Part shown: piece after piece, positions 9,385 to 17,097 of the stretch | How positions within the stretch are numbered: the stretch's first letter is position 1 | How the letters are laid out: every line of letters begins with the position of its first letter | From: Mycolicibacter sinensis | GTDB lineage: Bacteria > Actinomycetota > Actinomycetes > Mycobacteriales > Mycobacteriaceae | DNA: 64,000 nucleotides | NCBI RefSeq assembly: GCF_001667375.1 | Contig: NZ_LZIN01000053.1 | Span: 1 to 64,000 of the forward strand | Direction: 5' to 3' | Program-made: the position numbers and the translations under genes | Notes under the pieces: generated by a model | Seen by the model: only the letters and a program-made list of their open reading frames with translations | Told to the model about the DNA's origin: nothing | Databases searched by the model: none

Positions 9385-9836
9385 TTCGCTGCCTCCGGTT
9401 TCCGCACCACCAGAACTGATCTGAGCTCGGCGACGAGTTCGTCGCCGCGTGTCACGGCAGTCTCCTTGACGACGAAGCCCAGTGCGCCGCCCTTCTTGGT
9501 GTAGGCGTCGACGATCTTCGGCGCGGCGACCACTTCGTCGCCGGCGTACAACTGGCCGTGGTAGGCGAATCGCTGCTCGCCGTGCAGTACGTGACGCAGG
9601 TCGATGCCGAGTCCGCTGACCCAGTCGAAGGGATCGGGGCGCTCCAGCTCGATGGAGAACAGGAACGTCGGCGGCGCCGGAAGCGCGGGGTAACCAGCGT
9701 CTTTCGCCGCGCGCTCATCGGTATAGACGGGATCGGTCTCGCCGATGGCCTTGGCGAAGAACCTCAGCCGGCCGGCGTCGATGACCAGGTGGGTGTGCGG
9801 CAGTTCGGTGCCGATCGCGGCGGGATCGATGGCCAT
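9381..9836 (-). CDS. MaoC N-terminal-domain protein, partner subunit
   Basis: 151-residue hot-dog protein of the HadA/FAS1-dehydratase type. The segment AIGETDPVYTDERAAKDAGY aligns with the hydratase motif, but the catalytic His position is Tyr, so it is expected to be the substrate-binding, non-catalytic half of a heterodimer. The frame runs upstream into the thiolase gene; the ATG at 9836 (MAIDPAAIGTEL) is the family start and lies two bases from the thiolase stop. It is translationally coupled to the catalytic subunit. Confidence 0.82.
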   Translation of the reverse strand: MAIDPAAIGTELPHTHLVIDAGRLRFFAKAIGETDPVYTDERAAKDAGYPALPAPPTFLFSIELERPDPFDWVSGLGIDLRHVLHGEQRFAYHGQLYAGDEVVAAPKIVDAYTKKGGALGFVVKETAVTRGDELVAELRSVLVVRKPEAAK

Positions 9837-9838
9837 GG

Positions 9839-11023
9839 TCAGCCCACCTTCTCGTAGAGCGTGACGACAGCCGCGCCGCCGAGTCCGATGTTGTGCTGCA
9901 GTGCCAACCGCACGCCCTCGACCTGCCGTGCGCCGGCGGTCTCGCGCAGTTGCCAGACCAATTCGGCGCATTGCGCAAGTCCGGTGGCACCCAGTGGGTG
10001 TCCCTTGGACAGCAGTCCGCCGGAGGGGTTGGTGACGACACGGCCGCCGTAGGTGTTGTCGCCGTCGGCGATGAACTTCTCCGCGGTGCCCTCGGGGGTC
10101 AGGCCCAGCGATTCGTAGGTGAGCAACTCGTTGGTGGTGAAGCAGTCGTGCAGTTCCACTACCGCGATGTCCTCGGGGCCGACGCCGGCTGCCTCGTACA
10201 CCTGCTGTGCGGCCGCCTTGGACATGTCGACGCCGACGATCTTCATCATCGAGCGATCTTCGAACGTGGACGCCGAATCGGTGGTCATGGCCTGGGCCCG
10301 CACGGCGACAACGGGATTCAGCCCGTGTTTACGCGCATAGCTTTCGCTGACCAGAACGGCTGCGGCCGCACCGCAAGTGGGCGGGCAGCACTGCAGCCGC
10401 GTCAGGGGTCCGTAGATCACCGGTGAGGCGAGCACCTCTTCGGCCGTGACCGGATCCCGGAACACCGCGTAGGGATTGTTCGCCGCGTGTGCCCGGGCCT
10501 TGACCGCGATCTGGGCGAATACCGCTGGATCCATCCCGTATCGCTCGCAGTATTCGCGGCCGGCGCCGCCGAAATACTGTGCGGCGAAAGGGGCGTCGCT
10601 GTCGCCCTGGATTGCATGGACCACGGTTCCGAAGCTGTCGAACGGTGTCGGCCGGTCGGTATAGGACATCCCCAGCGCGCCCCGTTGCATCTGTTCGAAC
10701 CCCAGGGCCAGTACCACGTCGGCAATGCCGTGTTCGATCGCCTGGCGTGCCAGGAACAGTGCCGAGGAACCGGTGGCGCAATTGTTGTTGACGTTGACCA
10801 CCGGTATACCGCTGGCCCCGATTCGGTAGAGCGCGGCTTGGCCGGAGGTCGAGTCCCCGTATACGTAACCGACATAGGCTTGCTGCACCGTCTCGTAGGA
10901 CAGTCCGGCGTCGGCCAGCGCCGCGCGGGTCGCCTGCTCCCCCATCACGTCGTAGGTGTCGGTGTTTCGCGGGGTGGTGAACGGGATCATCCCGACCCCT
11001 GCGACCAATGCGGACGGTCTCAT
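9839..11023 (-). CDS. SCPx-type thiolase (lipid-transfer protein family)
   Basis: 394 residues. The nucleophile region is NNNCATGSSAL (Cys82), HDCF follows near 300, and GGLLSKGHPLGATG lies near 340-353. This is the thiolase branch annotated as lipid-transfer protein/SCPx; no C-terminal SCP2 domain is present. Members cleave 3-oxoacyl-CoA, and relatives (Ltp2-type) act as retro-aldolases, but here the Cys is kept, which favours thiolysis. A GAGGAG ribosome site precedes the ATG at 11023. It is the first gene of the leftward beta-oxidation operon thiolase-MaoC-MaoC-SDR-ECH-ligase. Confidence 0.85.
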   Translation of the reverse strand: MRPSALVAGVGMIPFTTPRNTDTYDVMGEQATRAALADAGLSYETVQQAYVGYVYGDSTSGQAALYRIGASGIPVVNVNNNCATGSSALFLARQAIEHGIADVVLALGFEQMQRGALGMSYTDRPTPFDSFGTVVHAIQGDSDAPFAAQYFGGAGREYCERYGMDPAVFAQIAVKARAHAANNPYAVFRDPVTAEEVLASPVIYGPLTRLQCCPPTCGAAAAVLVSESYARKHGLNPVVAVRAQAMTTDSASTFEDRSMMKIVGVDMSKAAAQQVYEAAGVGPEDIAVVELHDCFTTNELLTYESLGLTPEGTAEKFIADGDNTYGGRVVTNPSGGLLSKGHPLGATGLAQCAELVWQLRETAGARQVEGVRLALQHNIGLGGAAVVTLYEKVG

Positions 11024-11073
11024 CTGCGGCTCCTCATCTGTTTGGGTGGCTTGCGTTCGGGCATCGCACGGGG

Positions 11074-11946
11074 CTATCGGATGGCGGCGGCCAGATCACC
11101 TGACATGGCCTTCAGTTGCCGGGCCCAGGTCGGCCAATCGTGGTTGCCGCCTTCCTGAAAGTCGAAATGCCCGTTGTCCCCGCCGACGGCCCGGAAGTGG
11201 CGATAGAAGGCGAGGTTGCTGCCGTGCGCCTGATCGCAGTAGCCGATCATCGCGGCGGGGTCGGCACACACCGGGTTCGACGGGCTGTACACCCACACCC
11301 GGGTCTTGTTGGCCACCAGGGTCGCCACGTGGACGTCCGGGTCATGCCACTTCCACCGTCCGAATTGCGCCGGCCCCCACATGTTCTGGGTGTCCACCCC
11401 GCCGTAGCGCGCGAGACCGTCGCCGAGGGCGCCGACGACGTTCGTCTTCGACGGCGTCAAGAACCCGGACAGTGACCCCGCGTAGCGGTAGCGGTCGGGA
11501 TGGAAGGTGGCCAGGGTCAGGGCGCCGGTTCCGCCCTGCGCGGCCCCGACGATCCCGTGCCCGCCCGGCGCCAACCCCTTGTTCGCGGCCAGCCAGTCCG
11601 GGAGCTCTTGGGACAGGAAACTTTCCCACCGACGGCTGCCGTCCTGCTCCCAGTCCGTGTAGAGGCTCCAGGCTCCGCCGGCCGGCGCCACCACCGCTAT
11701 GCCTTTGCCCGCGAAGGCGTTCATGGCATCACCGAGCGTCACCCAGTTGCTGGTCTCGGGCGCTGCGTTGAAGGCATCGAGGAGCACGGTGGCATGCGGC
11801 CCGCCGGGCGCGAAGGCGACCGGGATATCACGGCCCATCGCCGCGGAGGGAACCATCAGATACTCGACCGAATCCGCACGCGCCGGTGCCGCGTTCCCCA
11901 CGCAGAGGCCGAGCATCACCATGATGATGCCCCGAAGAAGGTTCAT
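11074..11946 (-). CDS. MPT51-like (FbpD-type) secreted antigen-85 paralog without catalytic serine
   Basis: 290 residues with a signal peptide (MNLLRGIIMVMLGLCVGNAA, cleavage after ARA). The body matches the antigen 85/MPT51 alpha/beta-hydrolase fold, including YAGSLSGFL, GGVDTQNMWG and RWKWHDP. At the nucleophile elbow it reads GAAQGG with Gln137, as I remember for MPT51, where Ag85 enzymes have Ser. It is therefore probably not a mycolyltransferase but a binding protein at the cell surface. The upstream in-frame ATG at 12009 would bury the signal peptide; AGGAAG precedes 11946. It lies downstream of the mce operon on the same strand. Confidence 0.85.
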   Translation of the reverse strand: MNLLRGIIMVMLGLCVGNAAPARADSVEYLMVPSAAMGRDIPVAFAPGGPHATVLLDAFNAAPETSNWVTLGDAMNAFAGKGIAVVAPAGGAWSLYTDWEQDGSRRWESFLSQELPDWLAANKGLAPGGHGIVGAAQGGTGALTLATFHPDRYRYAGSLSGFLTPSKTNVVGALGDGLARYGGVDTQNMWGPAQFGRWKWHDPDVHVATLVANKTRVWVYSPSNPVCADPAAMIGYCDQAHGSNLAFYRHFRAVGGDNGHFDFQEGGNHDWPTWARQLKAMSGDLAAAIR

Positions 11947-12049
11947 GGGTCTTCCTGTCGAGAATCGCTTGGAACTCGGGCCGGTGGCGGAGAAGGTCTG
12001 GTACGTCATGTCTTTCCCTGTCCTTGGCAGCTGCGTGCCACCCGGTTCG

Positions 12050-12078
12050 ACGGTACTAATTTTTTAATCTGAATTCAA
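12050..12078 (-). promoter_or_regulatory. candidate SigA-like promoter of the MPT51-like gene
   Basis: Read on the minus strand: TTGAAT (-35), a 17-base AT-rich spacer, then TACCGT (-10, TAnnnT type). It is placed about 100 bases before the start at 11946, in an otherwise empty 218-base gap. The gap holds the most AT-rich stretch nearby (six T in a row at 12060-12065). Confidence 0.4.
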
Positions 12079-12164
12079 TAGCTGACTTGATCTGGTTCCT
12101 GCCCGGTGTCGATTACGCTGTTGGACAGCCTGATTCGACGCAGTCGACTAGGTCCGCCGCTTCC

Positions 12165-12821
12165 CTAAGTCGCCGGGTAGGCGGGCGGTGGGAAGATCCC
12201 CCGCAGAATCCTGGCCCACCAGTTGTTGCCGAACTCGATCTCGTCACTGGCGTCGTAGTCCGGGCTCGGCCCGATCGGCACCGGGTGAGTTCCCCGCTGA
12301 CTCATATCGATCGGGTCCTGCGGCTGCCCGTAGACGGCCACCACCACGGTGCGGTCGGCGCTGTTCGCCGACCAGACACCGATCTGGGTGTTGGCGCAGT
12401 TCGACATGATGTCGAAGGAGACGGGATCGTAGTACCACTTGTTGATCAGTTCGATGCCACTGATCGCCAGCGCGGGGTGGATCGCCACGGTCTGGGCCAC
12501 CGCACCGCGGAACCCGGCCGCGCTGGCGCGCGCCTGTGGGGTGGAGCCGTCTGACCCGATGTCCCCGGTCAGCTCACGGTGATTGAGCAGGTCGTCGGTG
12601 TGCCACTGGGCGGCCCGCTGCAATTGCGGGTCGATTCTGATGTCGTTGGTGCAGCCGGCCTGATGCTGCATGGTGTAGACGTTGGCCACCACGCCGTCAT
12701 TGAGCCGCTTGTTGTTCGGGATCAGGGTGTTGTTGTCGTTATCGGCGTACGCGGCCGGTGCTGTCAGCACCCCGGTGAGCACGGCTCCCAGGGCCGGCAG
12801 CGTGAGCAACTGAAACTTCAT
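12165..12821 (-). CDS. secreted CAP-domain (SCP/PR1-like) protein
   Basis: 218 residues with a signal peptide (MKFQLLTLPALGAVLTGVLT, cleavage after AYA). The CAP core is visible as RAAQWHTDDLLNHRELTG, then GIELINKWYYDP and TQIGVWSANS. Two cysteines (TMQHQAGC, SNCANTQ) could form a disulfide. Function of bacterial CAP proteins is poorly known; lipid binding has been proposed for the family. The ATG follows AAAGGAG. It is the last gene of the mce-type operon; I recall a protein of similar size at the same place in M. tuberculosis mce3 (Rv1975). Confidence 0.75.
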   Translation of the reverse strand: MKFQLLTLPALGAVLTGVLTAPAAYADNDNNTLIPNNKRLNDGVVANVYTMQHQAGCTNDIRIDPQLQRAAQWHTDDLLNHRELTGDIGSDGSTPQARASAAGFRGAVAQTVAIHPALAISGIELINKWYYDPVSFDIMSNCANTQIGVWSANSADRTVVVAVYGQPQDPIDMSQRGTHPVPIGPSPDYDASDEIEFGNNWWARILRGIFPPPAYPAT

Positions 12822-12856
12822 ACCGCTCCTTTCTCCTCGTCAGGGCCCGTCTCCGG

Positions 12857-13258
12857 CTAGGGGAACCCCGGGCCCGGCGGCCGGTAGTGCGCTGCCGAGT
12901 TGCGTAACTGCCAGATCAGGTCGGGACAGAGCTCGTTTACCGCCTGCGAGATCAGATATGACGCGTGGTAGTCATCGGACGTGCGGAAGTCGGCCTGCAC
13001 TTCGGTGATGAGCCGCCCGTAACCGACGTCGCGGGACACCTTTGCGCAGATGCCGTACCCGTAGTCGAGGGCCTCTTCGGCGTTGGCGAAGCCATAGCCC
13101 GGCCGCATCGTCACTCCGATCAGATAGGCCAATTTCTTGTCGGGCTCCACATCTGCATGCGAGCACGGGGCGACGGACGTCAGGGCGATCCCGGACAGCA
13201 CCGACGCGATCACCGCCAGCGATTTCACCGATCTGTCGAGTTTCGCGAAGAAGTCCAT
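12857..13258 (-). CDS. DUF732-family small secreted or membrane-anchored protein
   Basis: About 133 residues. A hydrophobic segment (SLAVIASVLSGIALTSVAPC) is followed by a DUF732-like domain: GVTMRPGYGFANAEEALDYG, then YLISQAVNELCPDL with conserved Cys residues. It looks like a secreted cell-envelope protein of unknown function. The ATG at 13258 is preferred; a GTG nine bases upstream is also possible. It sits between the Mce-associated proteins and the CAP gene, the position of Rv1974 in the mce3 operon as I remember it. Confidence 0.72.
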   Translation of the reverse strand: MDFFAKLDRSVKSLAVIASVLSGIALTSVAPCSHADVEPDKKLAYLIGVTMRPGYGFANAEEALDYGYGICAKVSRDVGYGRLITEVQADFRTSDDYHASYLISQAVNELCPDLIWQLRNSAAHYRPPGPGFP

Positions 13259-13271
13259 GGTCGCCACCGGC

Positions 13272-13904
13272 TCAGATGGGATCGAAACCGGAGATGAGCC
13301 AGCGGCCGTCGATCTTGTCGAGCGTCACGCGGATGCTGGAGGCGGTGTCGGTTGGGGCGTCGCTGCCGACGATCGCGGACTGATTGACGAAGACCAGCAC
13401 CACGGCGTGATCGGGCGTGGCCGACACCGATGCTGCCGCGGGGACGTTGGCCACCGTCGAGATGCGTTTCTGTTTCGCTCCGGGAATGACGACATCACGC
13501 GTCAGGCCTGCGTAGGAGTCACGGAATTCGCCGGTCAGCCGATCTTGCGCCGCCGCCAACTGGCCCTCTACGTTCTCGGGCTGATAGGACAGCATCGCCA
13601 CGACGGACTCTCTTGCGGCTTCGACCGATTCGGTGCGCGCGATCTGGGAGTTGCGAGCGGACGAATCCCAGTACTTCAACACCGACGCGCCCAGGGCCGG
13701 GGCCAGTACCAGTAGCGCCGCCATCCCGTAGACGAACACCGGACGCCGCAACAATCGCCGTCGGGCGCCGGCACCCCCATCAGCGCCGCCACCGGAATCC
13801 GCCGCATCGCCGGGTTCGGCGAGGTCATCGTCATCCGGTGCGGGCACCACGTCGACGGATCCCACCTCGTCTTCTGCGGGTCGAAGATTGGCCAGAACTG
13901 TCAC
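13272..13904 (-). CDS. Mce-associated membrane protein (Mas), second copy
   Basis: 210 residues with an acidic, Gly/Ala-rich cytoplasmic N-terminus (1-48), one membrane segment (about 56-76), and an extracytoplasmic domain with the Mas-type sequence EGQLAAAQDRLTGEFRDSYA and a late RWLISGFDPI. Such proteins are thought to stabilise Mce transport complexes. The GTG at 13904 is preceded by AGGGAAG. It lies about 50 bases after the other Mas gene, in the mce operon. Confidence 0.82.
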   Translation of the reverse strand: MTVLANLRPAEDEVGSVDVVPAPDDDDLAEPGDAADSGGGADGGAGARRRLLRRPVFVYGMAALLVLAPALGASVLKYWDSSARNSQIARTESVEAARESVVAMLSYQPENVEGQLAAAQDRLTGEFRDSYAGLTRDVVIPGAKQKRISTVANVPAAASVSATPDHAVVLVFVNQSAIVGSDAPTDTASSIRVTLDKIDGRWLISGFDPI

Positions 13905-13953
13905 CTGTGATCACTTCCCTGCTCTGTGGTCGATTTGCTTCGCCGGGGTTCGG

Positions 13954-14523
13954 TTACGGGACGAATGCGACATTGGAGACCTTTTCCTGGCCGTCGACTC
14001 GGGTCACCGAGATCCGCATCCGCCACGCCCGCGGGAGTTGCTCTGCCGCACCGGCGTTGGTGGTGTTGACGCTGACCGCGACCAGCACTTGCGCCTCGTC
14101 GGCGGTCTGCTGCTCGATGCCTGCCTCGGTGACGGTGCCGACCGATTTCGCCTGAGCTGTCTTGACGATCTCGATGAAGGGCTGCGAACGGTTGCTGAAA
14201 TCCTCGTAGAACGTTCCGGTCGCGGAATCCAGCACGCGCTGCACATCGGCCTCGGCATGCTCGTGGTCGATGGTGGTGAGGTTCAGCGCACCCTGCTGCG
14301 CCGCACGGAGGAACTGCTCGCGCTGCACCTCGGCGCGGTGCGACTCGTACGTCCGGAAACCCAGCCAGCCGGCCAGCCCCCCGAACGCCAGCACCGCCAC
14401 CGATGCGAACACGGCCGCATCCAGCAGGCGTGGCGGCGCACCGGCGGGCGGACCGGTTGGGTCGTCCGGCGACGTCTGCGGCTCGCTTACTCGGCGTTCG
14501 GGGGCATCATCATCGACTGCCAT
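13954..14523 (-). CDS. Mce-associated membrane protein (Mas), first copy
   Basis: 189 residues: a Pro-rich acidic N-terminus, a single membrane segment at about 35-55, and an outer domain with DVQRVLDSATGTFYEDFSNR and WRMRISVTRVDGQEKVSNVA. The architecture is that of Mce-associated proteins. Its start lies inside the end of mceF (37-base overlap), so the two are translationally linked. Confidence 0.82.
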   Translation of the reverse strand: MAVDDDAPERRVSEPQTSPDDPTGPPAGAPPRLLDAAVFASVAVLAFGGLAGWLGFRTYESHRAEVQREQFLRAAQQGALNLTTIDHEHAEADVQRVLDSATGTFYEDFSNRSQPFIEIVKTAQAKSVGTVTEAGIEQQTADEAQVLVAVSVNTTNAGAAEQLPRAWRMRISVTRVDGQEKVSNVAFVP

Positions 14524-15941
14524 GTCTGCTCCTTGTTCGCGGTTCGGGACAGATCGGTCTGGGTGTACACCTGCCCGTCCGGGCCGATGTAGCTTCCGGT
14601 GGCGGGGTTGTATTCAGCGACCGCGATCGCCGGCGGCGGGGCGGACGACGGGCTCGGGCTGCTGAGCGTCCCGGGCGGCAATTGCGGAATGTCTTGGCCG
14701 GTGATGGTGGCGTTGGGATCGCCCTTCCAGTTCCAGCCGTCGTTGAGCGGCACGTATTCTTCGTCGCTCTCACACATTTTGACCGTCGGCGCCCGCTTGC
14801 CCGGCCGCGTCGCGCACGGCACGTTCCGCGCTCCGCGGACATTGAACATGGCATCCTGCGGAATCCGGCAGTACAGTTCACCCTCCGGCCGATCCGGGAA
14901 ATCCTCCAGGCTGGCCGCGCGCGCCTGCCGGGCCGGCAGATAGCCGGTCAGACACGGGGGCGGCAGGTTGACGTTCAAGTTGAAGCTCAGATACGCACCG
15001 CGGTAGCCCTGCTTGGTGTTGCGGTTGGCCAGCCCAGCCCCCTGCAGGATCTCCGTCAACGGCGGGATCAACACCAGAACCTGTTCAAGATTCGGCTGGT
15101 AGGCCACCGCGACGTCGCCGACGCTGACAAGGTTGGCCAGCACGATCGGCAGGGTCGGTTGCAGGCTGTCGAACAGTTGGCGTGCCTGGTCGACCCCCGA
15201 CGCGCCGTTCTTGATCAGGTCGGCGGCCGCGTCGTCCTGGGCACGCAGTTGCTCGGTGACACCGGCCAGGTTCGCAGCCCATCGCTGGATGGAGTCGGCG
15301 GTGTCGATCTGTGTGTTGAGCAGCGGTGTGGACTGATCGATCAGGGTGGTCAGCGGTTCGAGATTCTCGTGGGCGTCGATGGCCAGTCTGGTCGACCCCT
15401 TCACAAACCGGGAGAGCTCCGGGCCCAGCCCTCCGACCGCGGTCTTGGCCTCACCGACGGCGGTGCGCAGATCGTCGCCGGGGATCGCCCGCAATCCCCG
15501 GTTCGTGGCGTCCAACAGCTCGTTGATATCCGGGGGAAGCACCGTGCGCTCGACCGGGATGACGTCGCCGTCCTTGAGCAGCGGGCCCGCGCCACTGCGG
15601 GGCACCAGCGTCACGTACTGTTCGCCGATCGCGCTTTGGCTGTGCACCTCTGCGTCGAGGTCGGCCGGAATCCGGACACCGGATTTCAGGGCCAGCACCG
15701 CGGAGACTCCGGTGTCGGTCATGGCGACGTTCTCGACGCGTCCGACTTCGACACCGCGATAGGTGACATTGCTGTTCTTGTACAGCCCACCGGTCTTGGG
15801 CAGCTGCACGGTCACCTCGTAGCGCCCGACCCCCAGCAGCAGGTCGGGCAGTTCCATGTACCGGAAGGCCATGATCGAGCCACCGACCAGACTGATCGCG
15901 ATGAAGACGGCCAACTGGGCCATGATGCGTTTGTTCAACAT
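14487..15941 (-). CDS. mceF: Mce family protein MceF
   Basis: 484 residues. An N-terminal membrane anchor (about 8-26) precedes an MCE/MlaD domain (YEVTVQLPKTGGLYKNSNVT, then GRVENVAMTDTGV). A helical region follows, then a Pro/Ser-rich tail ending SMMMPPNAE. MCE subunits form the hexameric tunnel that carries lipids across the envelope, powered with YrbE permeases and an MceG ATPase encoded elsewhere. It is the sixth mce gene, starting two bases from the mceE stop. Assignment as F rests on order and on the lack of a lipobox. Confidence 0.9.
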   Translation of the reverse strand: MLNKRIMAQLAVFIAISLVGGSIMAFRYMELPDLLLGVGRYEVTVQLPKTGGLYKNSNVTYRGVEVGRVENVAMTDTGVSAVLALKSGVRIPADLDAEVHSQSAIGEQYVTLVPRSGAGPLLKDGDVIPVERTVLPPDINELLDATNRGLRAIPGDDLRTAVGEAKTAVGGLGPELSRFVKGSTRLAIDAHENLEPLTTLIDQSTPLLNTQIDTADSIQRWAANLAGVTEQLRAQDDAAADLIKNGASGVDQARQLFDSLQPTLPIVLANLVSVGDVAVAYQPNLEQVLVLIPPLTEILQGAGLANRNTKQGYRGAYLSFNLNVNLPPPCLTGYLPARQARAASLEDFPDRPEGELYCRIPQDAMFNVRGARNVPCATRPGKRAPTVKMCESDEEYVPLNDGWNWKGDPNATITGQDIPQLPPGTLSSPSPSSAPPPAIAVAEYNPATGSYIGPDGQVYTQTDLSRTANKEQTWQSMMMPPNAE

Positions 15942-15942
15942 G

Positions 15943-17097
15943 TCAGGGCCCCTGATCGAAGTGGTAGGGAATCACCAGCGGATTTCCCGGATTGAACGGG
16001 CCACCGGCGGTGCAGGGGCTCGGAAACTGTCCGATGGTGCGGCCCCACTGCATTTCCAGGTCGGTGAGGTTGCACTCCCATTTGGTCCCGGTGAAGAACG
16101 ACGCGTCCAACCGGCTCAGGGTCAAATCGATCACGGCGGTGAGGTTGGCGGCGTCACCGCGGAACCAGTTAGGGATGGTTTCGGTGGCAAACGGATATGT
16201 CGGGTACAAACCCAGCGCCCGGGTCAGCGCCGGACCGGCGTTGGCCAGTGATTCCAGTACCGGACCGATGTCTTTGAGTTCTTGCACCAACGCCCGCTTG
16301 GTCTGGTTCGTCACGTCCGCGGCCAGCCCGCCGAACTTGCCGAGCCGGTCGGCGGCATCGGCCAGTTGTCGGCGTTCGTCTCTGAGCACGGACAGCGCCT
16401 TGGGAAAGGTCTCCAGCGCCTCATCGACCACCGGCTTCTGCTCGGCGAACTTGCCGGCCAGATTGTTCAAGCTGTCCGTCGCCGCGATGATGTCATCGCT
16501 TTGCTCGTTGGCATGGGCAATGAACTCGTCCAGCTGATCGATCAGACCGCGCAGCTCTTTCTCGCGCCCGGCGAAGGCGGTGCTGAACGCCCGGGTGATC
16601 TCCTGGATCCGCCCGACGCCGCCCCCATTGAGCAACATCGAGACAGCGGCCAGTGTTTGGTCCGTGGTCGGGTAACTGACCGCGGCGGAAAGGGGAATCA
16701 GCGAACCCTCGCGCAGCTTTCCCTCCGGTGTGACATCGGGGGGAGCCGCCAACTCGATATGAAGCGAACCCAGCAGGCTGGTCTGGCCCAGTGCGACCGT
16801 GGCGTTGGCCGGCAGGTCGACATCGGGGTTGAGCCGCATGGTCAACAATGCATGCCAGCCTTGCCGCTCGATCTTGGTCACGCTGCCCACGGTGACGTCA
16901 CCGACACGCACCCGCGAGTTGGGTTCGAGCCTGTTGACCTCGGGCAGTTGCGCCCGAACCGTGAAGGCACCGGGGGATCTTCCCTCAGTCCCGGGCATCG
17001 GCAGTGAGTTGAGCCCTCGCCATCCGCACCCCGACAGTGCGACAACGGCGATGAGGACGACGACCGTCGAAGCCACCCCCCGCCACCACCGGCTCAT
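15943..17097 (-). CDS. mceE: Mce family lipoprotein MceE
   Basis: 384 residues. A lipobox LSGC (21-24) after a hydrophobic leader marks it as a lipoprotein, as MceE/LprM proteins are. The MCE domain begins FTVRAQLPEVNRLEPNSRVR, followed by GSVTKIERQGWHALLTM. The ATG at 17097 overlaps the mceD stop (ATGA), which settles the start against the long upstream open frame. It is a subunit of the lipid-import tunnel. Confidence 0.9.
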   Translation of the reverse strand: MSRWWRGVASTVVVLIAVVALSGCGWRGLNSLPMPGTEGRSPGAFTVRAQLPEVNRLEPNSRVRVGDVTVGSVTKIERQGWHALLTMRLNPDVDLPANATVALGQTSLLGSLHIELAAPPDVTPEGKLREGSLIPLSAAVSYPTTDQTLAAVSMLLNGGGVGRIQEITRAFSTAFAGREKELRGLIDQLDEFIAHANEQSDDIIAATDSLNNLAGKFAEQKPVVDEALETFPKALSVLRDERRQLADAADRLGKFGGLAADVTNQTKRALVQELKDIGPVLESLANAGPALTRALGLYPTYPFATETIPNWFRGDAANLTAVIDLTLSRLDASFFTGTKWECNLTDLEMQWGRTIGQFPSPCTAGGPFNPGNPLVIPYHFDQGP

